This document shows, in pieces, positions 1 through 6,387 of a stretch of DNA of 8,114 nucleotides. Origin of the DNA: Candidatus Saccharicenans sp. (GTDB taxonomy: Bacteria > Acidobacteriota > Aminicenantia > Aminicenantales > Saccharicenantaceae); the NCBI GenBank assembly GCA_024653405.1, contig JANLGB010000095.1, positions 1-8,114 of the forward strand, in the 5' to 3' direction. The notes below the pieces were generated by a model. The model saw only the letters and a program-made list of their open reading frames with translations. It was not told the origin of the DNA and ran no database searches. Numbering within the stretch: the first letter of the stretch is position 1; the number at the start of each line of letters is the position of its first letter. Position numbers and translations under genes: made by a program.

Positions 1-93
1 TTCAGTTTCAAGAAAAGCCAGCGCCGGGAATTCCTGGAAACCGAAAAAGGGCATTCGACCACCCTCAAGGTTTCCTATCTTTTTAGGATTTGA
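1..93 (+). CDS. C-terminal end of a probable outer-membrane beta-barrel protein (5' truncated)
   Basis: Frame 1 is open from the first base and ends at a TGA at 91-93, giving 30 codons of a gene that starts outside the window. The last residues, TTLKVSYLFRI, alternate hydrophobic/aromatic with polar residues. This is the pattern of the final transmembrane strand of an outer-membrane barrel, the signal recognised by the BAM complex. The preceding charged stretch (KKSQRREFLETEKGH) would suit a periplasmic turn or extracellular loop. TonB-dependent receptors and other large barrels often end this way, but 30 residues cannot fix the family. The last residue is Ile rather than the canonical Phe. 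The gene converges on the DUF429 gene. The frame could be chance, but composition and ending argue for a real gene. Confidence 0.5.
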   Translation, partial: FSFKKSQRREFLETEKGHSTTLKVSYLFRI

Positions 94-112
94 GCGACTT
101 CTAGCAGCCTCC

Positions 113-145
113 GCTGAGCCGAGTTTGAAGGCAGTTAGCTTTTTT
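113..145 (+). terminator. Weak candidate intrinsic terminator after the partial barrel gene
   Basis: About 20 nt after the TGA at 91-93, the arms GCTGAGCC (113-120) and GGCAGTTAGC (130-139) can pair as GCT/AGC and GCC/GGC around an asymmetric internal loop. A run of six T follows at 140-145. Position and T-run fit a Rho-independent terminator. The stem is imperfect, so the call is tentative. Confidence 0.3.
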
Positions 146-227
146 CTCCAACTATTTAATCCAACTGAATAATAAACCAGGACCGATTTTCTCCAGTTTA
201 TAAGCGACGAGGCTGCTTGGTCTCTTG

Positions 228-261
228 AAAAAAGTCCAACGCTGGAAATCAACGGCCCAGC
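228..261 (-). terminator. Candidate intrinsic terminator downstream of the DUF429 gene
   Basis: Read on the minus strand, GCTGG (plus 257-261, inside the last codons) can pair with CCAGC (plus 241-245). Alternatively a smaller hairpin TCCA-GCGT-TGGA forms at plus 235-246. A run of six T (A at plus 228-233) follows. Stems are short (4-5 bp), so strength is uncertain, but the location just past the stop codon is right. Confidence 0.35.
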
Positions 262-890
262 TTAACCTTCGCCCGGGGCATGACAATTATCTTCTGGCCC
301 CGACCGTAAAGCTCAACCTGGTTCTTGAAAAAAAGCAACCCGACCAGGGCGGCCGTGACCGCATCCAGTTCATCTGAGGTCAATTCCGGCCATTCTCTGG
401 AAGCCGGGCTGAGCTCCAGGCCGAATTCTTTACCGGCCAGCCGCTCCAGGCCCCTGGCCAGTTGCCTCCTGTCTGAGCCGGCCCGGGGCAGTCCCCAGAC
501 ATCCTGGGCTGCGCCCGGATAGACCTCAATCACCCGGCAGCCGGGTTGCTGAAGTCTCCTCTTCAGAGCTATTCCGCGGGCGGTCAACATTCTCATCGGC
601 CCCAGGGTTATCGGGAAAAAACGGATGCCCCGTTCCCGCAGGGCTAGGTCACAGCTCCGGAAATGACCTCCGCTCCGGTCTTCAATCTGCCGGCGGCCCG
701 GGGGCAGGCTCAGCGGAGCATCAATGGCCACCACAACCGGTCGAAACTTTCTTAGCTTATCCAGGATGTCTTCGTCGGCATAGACGGTCGTGGCTTCGAT
801 GGTCTTACCTTCGATCAGGCAGAAACCCGTCGGACGGCGGGGAGAACCGGCCAGGTCGATTCCGGCAATTCTAATCAGCTTTCCTGGCAT
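249..890 (-). CDS. DUF429 family protein (predicted RNase H-fold nuclease)
   Basis: The 213-residue protein matches the DUF429 (PF04250) pattern. An N-terminal GIDLAGSPRRPTGF strand-loop (residues 10-23, acidic Asp12) is followed by AIDAPLSLP (55-63, Asp57). Next come RSCDLALRERGIRFFP (78-93), a helix with ARG..LKRRL, then VIEVYPG (120-126, Glu122) and SDELDAVTAALVG (172-184, Asp173 and Asp176). The family is predicted to adopt an RNase H-like fold with clustered acidic residues acting on nucleic acid. No biochemical role is firmly established, and the substrate is unknown. All the acidic positions I would expect are present, so it looks intact and is near the usual 200-250 residue length. 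It is probably cytoplasmic, with no signal peptide. The start at 890 has only a weak AGG 10 nt upstream, consistent with translation as the second gene of a short operon, 33 nt after the HD-GYP-like gene. Family call is strong; functional call is not. Confidence 0.85.
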   Translation of the reverse strand: MPGKLIRIAGIDLAGSPRRPTGFCLIEGKTIEATTVYADEDILDKLRKFRPVVVAIDAPLSLPPGRRQIEDRSGGHFRSCDLALRERGIRFFPITLGPMRMLTARGIALKRRLQQPGCRVIEVYPGAAQDVWGLPRAGSDRRQLARGLERLAGKEFGLELSPASREWPELTSDELDAVTAALVGLLFFKNQVELYGRGQKIIVMPRAKVKLGR

Positions 891-923
891 TAGATTATGA
901 CCTGCGGGTAAACAAGGGCAGAA

Positions 924-1847
924 TCAGTAGACAACCAGCTGCAGGGCCTCCACCACTTTTTCTGGAAAATATCGACCCTTGAGTCGGCGGATATCATCCA
1001 GGGAAGTAATTTCTTCCGGCCCCAGCTTGACTTTTCCCTGGCGGGATAGCCTGACATAGAGCTCGGCCAGGGCAATAATGGAAGCCCCCAGGGGAATGGC
1101 ATTGAGGCTCTTATCAATTTCTCCGGCTCTCTGGCGGTAGTGAACATAATAGGTTTGGAGCAGAGGCTGAATTTCCGACAGAATCAGGGCCGCAGTTTTC
1201 AGCATTATTTTTTCCCGGTCGGTCAGTTGAAGCTGGGCCAGGCTCTCGTGCTCCATATACTGGGTGGTCTGGCTGAACAGCGGCAGGCAGTTCTGGAGTT
1301 CCTGCATGTCGCTCAGCAGGGCCGCCGACTTAATGTTTTCCACTTCCGCCTTGTTAATTTCCAGAACACCGGCAATTTTACCGGCTAGCTCGGCCACTTT
1401 TTCCGCCTGGGACTTGCCCTTCTCCCCCACCTCCAGGTATTTCAGGACAATAGACAGAATGCCGGCATAAGCCCTTTTCAAGTTGAAGACCTCTCGTTCC
1501 CGCCTCTCGCTCAGCCGCCCGACGATCCAGGCCGTTAGGAAGAGAAATACCGCCCAGGAAATCAGGAAAATCAGGTCATCCCGGCTTATACTGAACTGAA
1601 CCCCAAACACCTGCCTGGAAAAAACGAGGTACAGGGCTTCCAGCAGAATGCAGCTCAGGGCGATCAGGACCGCCCGCCTGTGACCCAGGTAATAGCCGGA
1701 AAAAATCACCGGCAGGAAGAAGAAATTCAGCAGGTAGAATTTATAATGGACCAGGATACCGATGGCCACTATGGCCAGAACGATGATGATGGCGATGATG
1801 GTTTCAAAACGCTGACCGGAAAAAACTTTCTTGCCCGCTGGAGGCAT
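924..1847 (-). CDS. Four-TM membrane protein with degenerate HD-GYP-like domain
   Basis: The 307-residue protein has four hydrophobic segments at about 15-35, 37-54, 57-77 and 91-110, resembling small membrane sensor modules. A charged linker (RLSERREREVFNLKRAY, 111-127) and a cytoplasmic helical domain follow. That domain follows the HD-GYP order: QAEKVAELAGKIAGVLEINKAEVENI (147-172), then SAALLSDMQEL (174-184) where active enzymes have AALLHDIGK. Next is a region around VHYRQRAGEIDKSLNAIPLGASIIALAELY (235-264), where active enzymes have HHE.xDG.GYP.....IPLGARIIAVADxY. A C-terminal RRLKGRYFPEKVVEAL (287-302) resembles the family's F.P..V.A. ending. The HD dyad, the GYP motif and the early His are all replaced, so phosphodiesterase activity is unlikely. 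It may bind c-di-GMP, dimerise or scaffold; this is inference. The ATG at 1847 has an excellent GGAGG Shine-Dalgarno (plus 1852-1856) 4 nt upstream, and a strong promoter lies about 60 nt upstream. It heads the operon with the DUF429 gene. Confidence 0.75.
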   Translation of the reverse strand: MPPAGKKVFSGQRFETIIAIIIVLAIVAIGILVHYKFYLLNFFFLPVIFSGYYLGHRRAVLIALSCILLEALYLVFSRQVFGVQFSISRDDLIFLISWAVFLFLTAWIVGRLSERREREVFNLKRAYAGILSIVLKYLEVGEKGKSQAEKVAELAGKIAGVLEINKAEVENIKSAALLSDMQELQNCLPLFSQTTQYMEHESLAQLQLTDREKIMLKTAALILSEIQPLLQTYYVHYRQRAGEIDKSLNAIPLGASIIALAELYVRLSRQGKVKLGPEEITSLDDIRRLKGRYFPEKVVEALQLVVY

Positions 1848-1908
1848 TTTCCCTCCTTAACCAGCCCTCGCTTGCCGGCCCAACCTTTTCACTCCCATAT
1901 CCGTATTT

Positions 1909-1938
1909 CTTATAGCATTAAATAAATCTGTCGGTCAA
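1909..1938 (-). promoter_or_regulatory. Sigma70-type promoter (extended -10) for the HD-GYP-like/DUF429 operon
   Basis: On the minus strand, a -35 TTGACC (plus 1933-1938) is separated by 18 nt from a -10 TATAAG (plus 1909-1914). TGC immediately precedes the -10, giving an extended -10 element. Both hexamers match the consensus at 5 of 6 positions. Transcription would begin near plus 1902, leaving a leader of about 55 nt with no obvious structure before the ribosome binding site. Confidence 0.65.
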
Positions 1939-1987
1939 CAGAATTCTTTACTGTCTGTAATTTTACTCTAAGGCCCGGGTAGCCAGT

Positions 1988-2028
1988 AAAAAACTGAAAA
2001 ATAGTCGGCTGGCAGGTTGTCGCCCGAC
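1988..2028 (-). terminator. Probable intrinsic terminator of the SBBP/barrel-protein operon
   Basis: About 105 nt after the barrel gene's TAA, the minus strand can fold GTCGG (plus 2024-2028) with CCGAC (plus 2004-2008). T-rich sequence follows: T5 (A at plus 1997-2001) and then T6 (A at plus 1988-1993). The stem is 5 bp with a 15 nt loop that may pair further. It lies just upstream of the next operon's promoter, where a terminator is expected. Confidence 0.5.
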
Positions 2029-2131
2029 CGTTCTCCCATAAAGATTCACAAGCGAAGACCGGTCAAGCGGGCTTTGGAGTGGATACCCGGCCCTGGACCG
2101 GCTCGGGCCGGCGGATGGTTCCAGTTTTAGC

Positions 2132-2941
2132 TTAAAACTTGTACTTGAGGTTAATCGAGATAATGGGCCCGACCAGTTCCCATTTGAAGTCGGTCTCCTG
2201 GCCCTCACTGTTGATGAAGGTCAGGTTCTGACCGACAGTGCTGGCATCGAGCGAGTCGCTCTTTATCTTGAAGTTCTTGACCGTGCCGAAAGGCACCCTG
2301 AGGTCGGCACTCAGATAAAACCTGGAGGAAACGGCCAGGTCAGCCCCGAGGTTGGCATGGGGAAAAATATTCTGGGAGGTGGCCACGATTTTCCGGCTGC
2401 CTTCTGAGACCTTAATCAGGTTCTCCTGCCAGAGCCATTTTTCATTGACCACAGCCCGGTTGAAATAGTAACCGACTCCCCCTCCCAGGTAGACGCGGAC
2501 GGTGGTTATCGGCAAGTTAATCCTGATGGTCAACAATACCGGCAGGCTGGACAGCCCGATTTTCCCATCCTGGGAAACATCAACGGCCACGCTCTGAATC
2601 GTCCCGTTCAGTTTCAGCTCGCTGGTCACGTTCTTGAACATATATTCGCCGCCCAGCGCAATAAAAAATTGCGGACCGGTCTTGATTTCGAGCTCTCCCC
2701 CGAAGGAGATGATTCCTGTTATCTCGGACAGGTTGCGACTGGCCCCGGACAGTCCCTGGCCAGCCAGAAACTCAGACAGCTGCTTCAGGCTGGCGTTGAC
2801 TGCCGGTACATACTGCTTGTTAAAAGTTGAGGAAGAAGGCACGTAGTAGCCCCCCCTCAGGGAAAAAGCTACCCGGGGCTCGGCTCCCAGGGCTGCAGTT
2901 GTCAGTATCATCAAACTTAGCAGCAATGTTCTTAGCTTCAT
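2132..2941 (-). CDS. Small outer-membrane beta-barrel protein
   Basis: The 269-residue protein begins with a classical signal peptide: KLR, then a hydrophobic core LLLSLMILTTAAL, with likely cleavage after ALGA at about residue 20. The mature part is rich in alternating amphipathic strands, for example RVAFSLRGGYYVP, QFFIALGGEYMF, VRVYLGGGVGYYF and FYLSADLRVPFG. It ends in GPIISINLKYKF, a canonical last barrel strand with terminal Phe. Strand content and size fit an 8-10 stranded barrel of the general OMP_b-brl type (OprF/OmpW/OmpX-like folds); I cannot assign a named family. The ATG at 2941 has GGAGG (plus 2947-2951) 5 nt upstream. The gene begins 21 nt after the stop of the large SBBP gene and is almost certainly co-transcribed with it. 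It could be a structural barrel, a narrow pore, or an outer-membrane partner for its neighbour; the last is inference. Confidence 0.8.
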   Translation of the reverse strand: MKLRTLLLSLMILTTAALGAEPRVAFSLRGGYYVPSSSTFNKQYVPAVNASLKQLSEFLAGQGLSGASRNLSEITGIISFGGELEIKTGPQFFIALGGEYMFKNVTSELKLNGTIQSVAVDVSQDGKIGLSSLPVLLTIRINLPITTVRVYLGGGVGYYFNRAVVNEKWLWQENLIKVSEGSRKIVATSQNIFPHANLGADLAVSSRFYLSADLRVPFGTVKNFKIKSDSLDASTVGQNLTFINSEGQETDFKWELVGPIISINLKYKF

Positions 2942-2962
2942 TCTGGCCTCCGCCGTCTCTTA

Positions 2963-5900
2963 TTATTTCCCGATTTTGCCCTTGATGGCTTCCGAGAGTT
3001 TCTTGAGGCCAGTTCTCTGTTCCTGGCCGGTGCTCCCGTTTTCTGCTGAAGTAGTAATCGGTCCGAAAACCACCCGGTTGTTGGTCTCATCCTTCTCTTC
3101 TATTTCGTTATCAGCATCCAGGACAGCAATCAGATATTGGCCAACGGGATTCATATTTTGGCTCAGATACCAGGCCACGGTGATAATCCTGGTGGAATCA
3201 GGAGCCAGGTTATAGCTGAGACTCCTGGTTTCGATCAGGGTGTTCAGGCTCTGGCCGTCGGCCGAAAGGTAATAGGATATCTTGTAATTGCCCTTGAGCT
3301 CCCCGTCGCCGTCGTTGATTATCTTCAGAAAACCGCTCAGGATTATGGTCTGTCCCAGGAACCTGGAAACTTTCAGGCTGCTCCACTCGCCGGTCAGGTC
3401 AGACAGTGGATAAGGGCCGAAGACTGCCACCACCGTCTTATCGCTATCCATCAGGAAGCTGATGGTCTTGGAAGTCTCCGAGATGTCACCGTCCCAGCGC
3501 TCAAAGCCAGACAGCTCATCGGGGGTGGCTGTCAGTTTGACCAGCGTTCCCGCCGCGTAGGTGGCCGAGCAGGTGTCCCCGCAATTTATTTCTTCATCCT
3601 CACTGGTGACGGTGCCGTTTCCAGGTCCGGACCTGACCACGGTCAGGGTATAGGTGGCTTCGGCCGGAGCAAACTTGGCAGTGATGTTTTTATCGGAGTT
3701 CATGTTGACAGTGATGGGGTTATTCGGGCTGTTCACATCGCCGCTCCAGCCGCCGAAAACCGAATTTTCTGCCGGTTCTGCCTTCAGGGTGACGATAAAC
3801 CCTGCATCATACATTTCAGAGCAATCAGAACCGCAATCTATTCCGCCATCAACGCTGGTGACCGAACCGCTGCCATCTCCGGTGCGGCTGACAGTCAGCT
3901 GATAGCTCCCGACTGCTTCGAACCTGGCCACGAAAACATCGGTGCCGCTGATATCCTTGTCATAGGTTCCTTCGGTCATAGGAAAAGCTGAAGACTGGGT
4001 ATAGCCGGTGACATAGACATTGCTGGCACCATCCATGGCCAGCCCGTAAGCCAGGTCATCGGCGCTGCCCCCGATAAAAGTTGAAGCCAGGACGGCACCC
4101 AGCTTTACCGAGAGCTTGGTCACAAAAGCGTCCCAGCCCCCGTTGTGGCTGGCGTCGTAGGTGAAAGAAATGATCGGGTAACCGGCTGACCTAGTCCAGC
4201 CGGCGATATAGGGGTTGCCGTTGGCATCGACCACCATCGCCCGGCAGCGGTCCTCGGCCACCCCGCCCAGAAAGGTCGAGCCCTCCAGGTAGCTGAGGGA
4301 AGTATCCAGTTTGGAAACGAAGACATCGGCAATACCGGAGAAGGTCTTATCATAGGCTCCCTCGGTCACCGGGAAATCGCTGGAGCTGGTATAGCCGGCT
4401 ATATACACCTGGGGATTGATCTCACCCTCCAGACCGAGAGCATAAAGATAATCGGCTCCGCTCCCGCCGATATAGGTAGAGGAATAAAGCACATTGAGCT
4501 GCGGGTGGAGGTGGAGGACAAAACCGTCGTAATCGCCGTTATAGGTCTCATCAAAAGCTACGCTGGTAACGGGAAAATCAGCTGACCTGGTTCGCCCGGC
4601 AACCCAGAAGTGACCCAGGCCATCGACGGCCACGGCCGAGGCGATATCATAATCGCTGCCGCCGATGAAGGTGGCGGCGGCCAGATGGCCCAGAGAATTA
4701 TACAGGACGGCGACGAATGCATCCTGCCCGCCCTTGAGGCTGGTGCTGTAAGTATCAGGAGTAACCGGAAAATCGGCCGAATCGGTCAGGCCCACCACAA
4801 CTACTGTATCGTTATTATATGAAGCGGGAATTACCTTTAGGTCCGCCCCATAATCTATCCCGCTTCCCCCCAGGTAGGTTGAGCCCAGCAACAGATCCAG
4901 GTCGGGAGAAATCTTAACGACGAAGGCATCATATTCCCCGCCCCGGTACTGAGTCTGAAAAGCTCCAGCCGTCACCGGGAAATCCCTGGAACTGGTTATC
5001 CCGGTCAAGAAGATATTACCATCCTCTGCTATCGACAGGCCGTAGACATAATCGGCATTGCTGCCGCCCAGGTAGGTTGAAGCTTCCAGCTGGGTCAGCG
5101 AATTGTTTAACCTGGAGATAAAGACGTCGTAACTGCCGTTGGCTGAAGTATCAATAACGCCGGTAGTGGTTGGAAAATCAGACTGAAATATGGAAACGGT
5201 ATAGCCGGCTACATAGACCTGTCCGGCGGCGTTAACTCCTATACAGTAGCCCCGGTCGTTGCCCGTTCCGCCGATAAAGGTGGAAGCGGACAGGGTGCTC
5301 AAGGCCGGGTCGATTACCAGGGGGAAATCCGGGTTGTAGGACCCGGAGATTCTGAAACCATACTCATCCCGGCCCCTGAGCTCATAGGCCACTTCCACCG
5401 GTTGGTGCTGACCGGCAATCTCCTGGTAGCCAACCGGCTTGACCATTTCCAGGGGCCCGGCTGGCGAATCAAGAAGTAAATTACCATTGCCAGAAAGGCC
5501 AAGGACCGAAACGCCCTCAACCTTTATATTTATATCTTCCACTCTGGCCCCGGGGCCCAGGTAGAAAAATTTCTCAACGTTCCCGGCGGCAGCCTTGAGT
5601 TCAACTTCTATTCCCGGATAAATCCGGCCGAGCTGCAGCGAGCTATAGCTGGCCAGCCCTTTCCTCCAGGACGCGGCCTCAGGTCCATTAAAATAGGAAA
5701 CTACGGTTCCCGCAGCTTCCTTCCCGGCGGGGGTTAATGACAGAGTCCGGCCATCGGCAGCCAGGAATTTTTCTTTGAAAACCAGGATGCTGGGCCCATT
5801 CGGGCCGGAAGGCGGCCAATCTTCATTATCGGCAGCCTGGTCAACTTTGGCCGACCCGAAAGAGGCCAGGCTGTAGACCAGCTCCTCTTCTGTGACTGCC

Positions 5901-6148
5901 AGGGCACCGGAGAAAAGGTCGGCTTTGAACCGAACCCGGCTGTCCCACTGCCCCTGGTTTCTAACGAAGGGCAGAGAAATCCCGGCCAGCTTAACTCCGC
6001 AAGAAAGTTCAGCCGTAGCCACCGGCGACCTGGCCAAACTGACCCTGAATCCAAGAAGCAGGATCACGACAGCTGCGGCCGCCAAAACCAGGCCGGCCAG
6101 AGCTATAGTCTTGTCTTTCAATAAGGACTTAATCTTGCCTGAGTTCAT
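2963..6148 (-). CDS. Large exported SBBP beta-propeller protein with InlB-like repeats and CARDB domain
   Basis: From the ATG at 6148 the protein has 1061 residues. In order: a short basic N-terminus; one hydrophobic segment (about 12-34) that is either an uncleaved anchor or a long signal peptide; a DUF7948-like region (about 58-277) with FVRNQGQWDSRVRFKA; seven SBBP repeats (about 285-745); two divergent InlB B-type repeats (about 748-827 and 832-911); a CARDB-like Ig domain (about 916-1030, with NDGDGEL and DETNNRV); and a short basic helix LKKLSEAIKGKIGK. Such architectures occur in surface or secreted proteins of many environmental diderms and are thought to mediate binding; no catalytic motif is visible. 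I chose 6148 because AAGGAAGG (plus 6155-6162) lies 6 nt upstream of it, while an in-frame ATG at 6217 has no ribosome binding site and would add 23 polar residues before the signal. No PEP-CTERM, LPXTG or type IX C-terminal sorting signal is seen. It is the first gene of an operon with the barrel protein. Ligand and final location are unknown. Confidence 0.85.
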   Translation of the reverse strand: MNSGKIKSLLKDKTIALAGLVLAAAAVVILLLGFRVSLARSPVATAELSCGVKLAGISLPFVRNQGQWDSRVRFKADLFSGALAVTEEELVYSLASFGSAKVDQAADNEDWPPSGPNGPSILVFKEKFLAADGRTLSLTPAGKEAAGTVVSYFNGPEAASWRKGLASYSSLQLGRIYPGIEVELKAAAGNVEKFFYLGPGARVEDINIKVEGVSVLGLSGNGNLLLDSPAGPLEMVKPVGYQEIAGQHQPVEVAYELRGRDEYGFRISGSYNPDFPLVIDPALSTLSASTFIGGTGNDRGYCIGVNAAGQVYVAGYTVSIFQSDFPTTTGVIDTSANGSYDVFISRLNNSLTQLEASTYLGGSNADYVYGLSIAEDGNIFLTGITSSRDFPVTAGAFQTQYRGGEYDAFVVKISPDLDLLLGSTYLGGSGIDYGADLKVIPASYNNDTVVVVGLTDSADFPVTPDTYSTSLKGGQDAFVAVLYNSLGHLAAATFIGGSDYDIASAVAVDGLGHFWVAGRTRSADFPVTSVAFDETYNGDYDGFVLHLHPQLNVLYSSTYIGGSGADYLYALGLEGEINPQVYIAGYTSSSDFPVTEGAYDKTFSGIADVFVSKLDTSLSYLEGSTFLGGVAEDRCRAMVVDANGNPYIAGWTRSAGYPIISFTYDASHNGGWDAFVTKLSVKLGAVLASTFIGGSADDLAYGLAMDGASNVYVTGYTQSSAFPMTEGTYDKDISGTDVFVARFEAVGSYQLTVSRTGDGSGSVTSVDGGIDCGSDCSEMYDAGFIVTLKAEPAENSVFGGWSGDVNSPNNPITVNMNSDKNITAKFAPAEATYTLTVVRSGPGNGTVTSEDEEINCGDTCSATYAAGTLVKLTATPDELSGFERWDGDISETSKTISFLMDSDKTVVAVFGPYPLSDLTGEWSSLKVSRFLGQTIILSGFLKIINDGDGELKGNYKISYYLSADGQSLNTLIETRSLSYNLAPDSTRIITVAWYLSQNMNPVGQYLIAVLDADNEIEEKDETNNRVVFGPITTSAENGSTGQEQRTGLKKLSEAIKGKIGK
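3059..3403 (-). other. CARDB-like domain coding region
   Basis: This stretch encodes about 115 residues beginning DLTGEWSSLKV and containing LKIINDGDGELKG.YKISYYLS, then LAPDSTRIITVAW, and ending DADNEIEEKDETNNRVVFGPI. The order N.G, YYLS, L..G/S and D....V.E.(D/N)ETNN is the hallmark of CARDB (cell adhesion related domain in bacteria, PF07705), an Ig-like fold common near the C-terminus of surface proteins. It is part of the SBBP gene. Confidence 0.75.
3419..3907 (-). repeat. Two tandem divergent InlB B-repeat modules
   Basis: Two modules of about 80 residues are encoded at 3668-3907 and 3419-3655. Both share the plan Y.LTV.R.G.G.G.VTS, then I.CG..C...Y.AG..V.L.A.P, and end with F..W.GD followed by I...M.SDK...A.F. 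Each carries a Cys pair spaced C-x3-C (IDCGSDC; INCGDTC), probably a disulfide in the oxidising envelope. The pattern matches the bacterial InlB-type B repeat (PF18998), seen in surface proteins as a stalk or spacer. Confidence 0.75.
3908..5287 (-). repeat. Seven tandem SBBP repeats forming a probable seven-bladed propeller
   Basis: The signature (A/G/S)STF/Y(I/L)GG, or AATFIGG in the fourth unit, starts at plus-strand 5287, 5083, 4885, 4678, 4483, 4282 and 4087. Spacing is 65-69 codons. Each unit continues with D......V...G..Y(V/I)(A/T)G.T.S.DFPVT..AYD....G..DAFV.KL. This is the seven-bladed beta-propeller (SBBP) repeat, and seven copies match a closed propeller. Copies have diverged, so this is an old array rather than a fresh expansion. 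Unit 3 has an insertion (VIPASYNNDT) and lacks the usual G.VYVAG form. Confidence 0.8.
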
Positions 6149-6268
6149 GGTCAACCTTCCTTTTTTTCTCCCGGATCGGCCTTCAAGCCGGCTGAGCTTT
6201 TCGGACCCGTTATTCATATAAACTACAGGCCAGAAAAAATAGATGCAAACCGGTTCTTTCTGACCATT

Positions 6269-6310
6269 CGGCCTGACCCGGCCGTCAAAGCTCTAAGAAG
6301 CGATATTATA
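6269..6310 (-). promoter_or_regulatory. Candidate promoter -10 and leader dyad for the SBBP operon
   Basis: A perfect TATAAT lies on the minus strand at plus 6305-6310. The region 17 nt upstream of it is T-rich without a good -35, so it would need an activator or another sigma factor if real. Transcription would begin near plus 6298, giving a leader of about 150 nt. That leader contains the inverted repeat CGGCC-TGACCC-GGCCG (as read on the plus strand, 6269-6284), which could be a small hairpin or operator. Confidence 0.35.
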
Positions 6311-6378
6311 TCCATTTTCTCAAAAAAAATCTCACCCCGGCGATAATTAGCCTGCCTGCCGACTTATTTGAACCCCGG

Positions 6379-6387
6379 TGATATAAC
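6379..6387 (+). promoter_or_regulatory. Candidate extended -10 promoter for the RND efflux operon
   Basis: TGATATAAC (6379-6387) is a TGn extended -10 with the hexamer TATAAC, 5 of 6 to consensus. At the -35 position only CCGACT (6359-6364) is found, which is weak but tolerable with an extended -10. Transcription would start near 6394, about 45 nt before the adaptor ATG. A second possibility is TTGACT at 6391-6396 with AATAAT at 6412-6417, but the 15 nt spacing is short. Confidence 0.4.

Noticed and set aside
94..248. Search for a small RNA or tRNA in the convergent gap
   Set aside because: No cloverleaf, conserved tRNA loop or strong promoter was seen; only weak terminator-like structures are present.
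890..1147. Minus-strand open frame of 85 codons overlapping the end of the HD-GYP-like gene
   Set aside because: It is a different frame of the same strand within the well-supported 924-1847 gene; the composition is not protein-like and there is no separate start signal.
2098..2111. GC-rich hairpin CCGGC-TCGG-GCCGG as an intrinsic terminator
   Set aside because: The stem is perfect but has no T-run on either strand, so it is not called as a terminator; the hairpin at 1988-2028 is the better candidate.
1963..2208. Minus-strand open frame of 81 codons across the end of the barrel gene and the intergenic gap
   Set aside because: It overlaps the C-terminal barrel strand in another frame, is rich in Ser/Arg/Pro with no domain pattern, and runs through the probable terminator.
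3137..3991. Long plus-strand open frame of 284 codons opposite the SBBP gene
   Set aside because: It lies wholly antisense to the B-repeat and CARDB coding region, whose protein pattern is clear. Its translation is low-complexity without recognisable motifs and has no good ribosome binding site.
3908..5287. Possible CRISPR or satellite array because of the 200 nt periodicity
   Set aside because: The period follows the 65-69 codon SBBP protein repeat; DNA copies are diverged and in frame, with no identical repeats or spacers.
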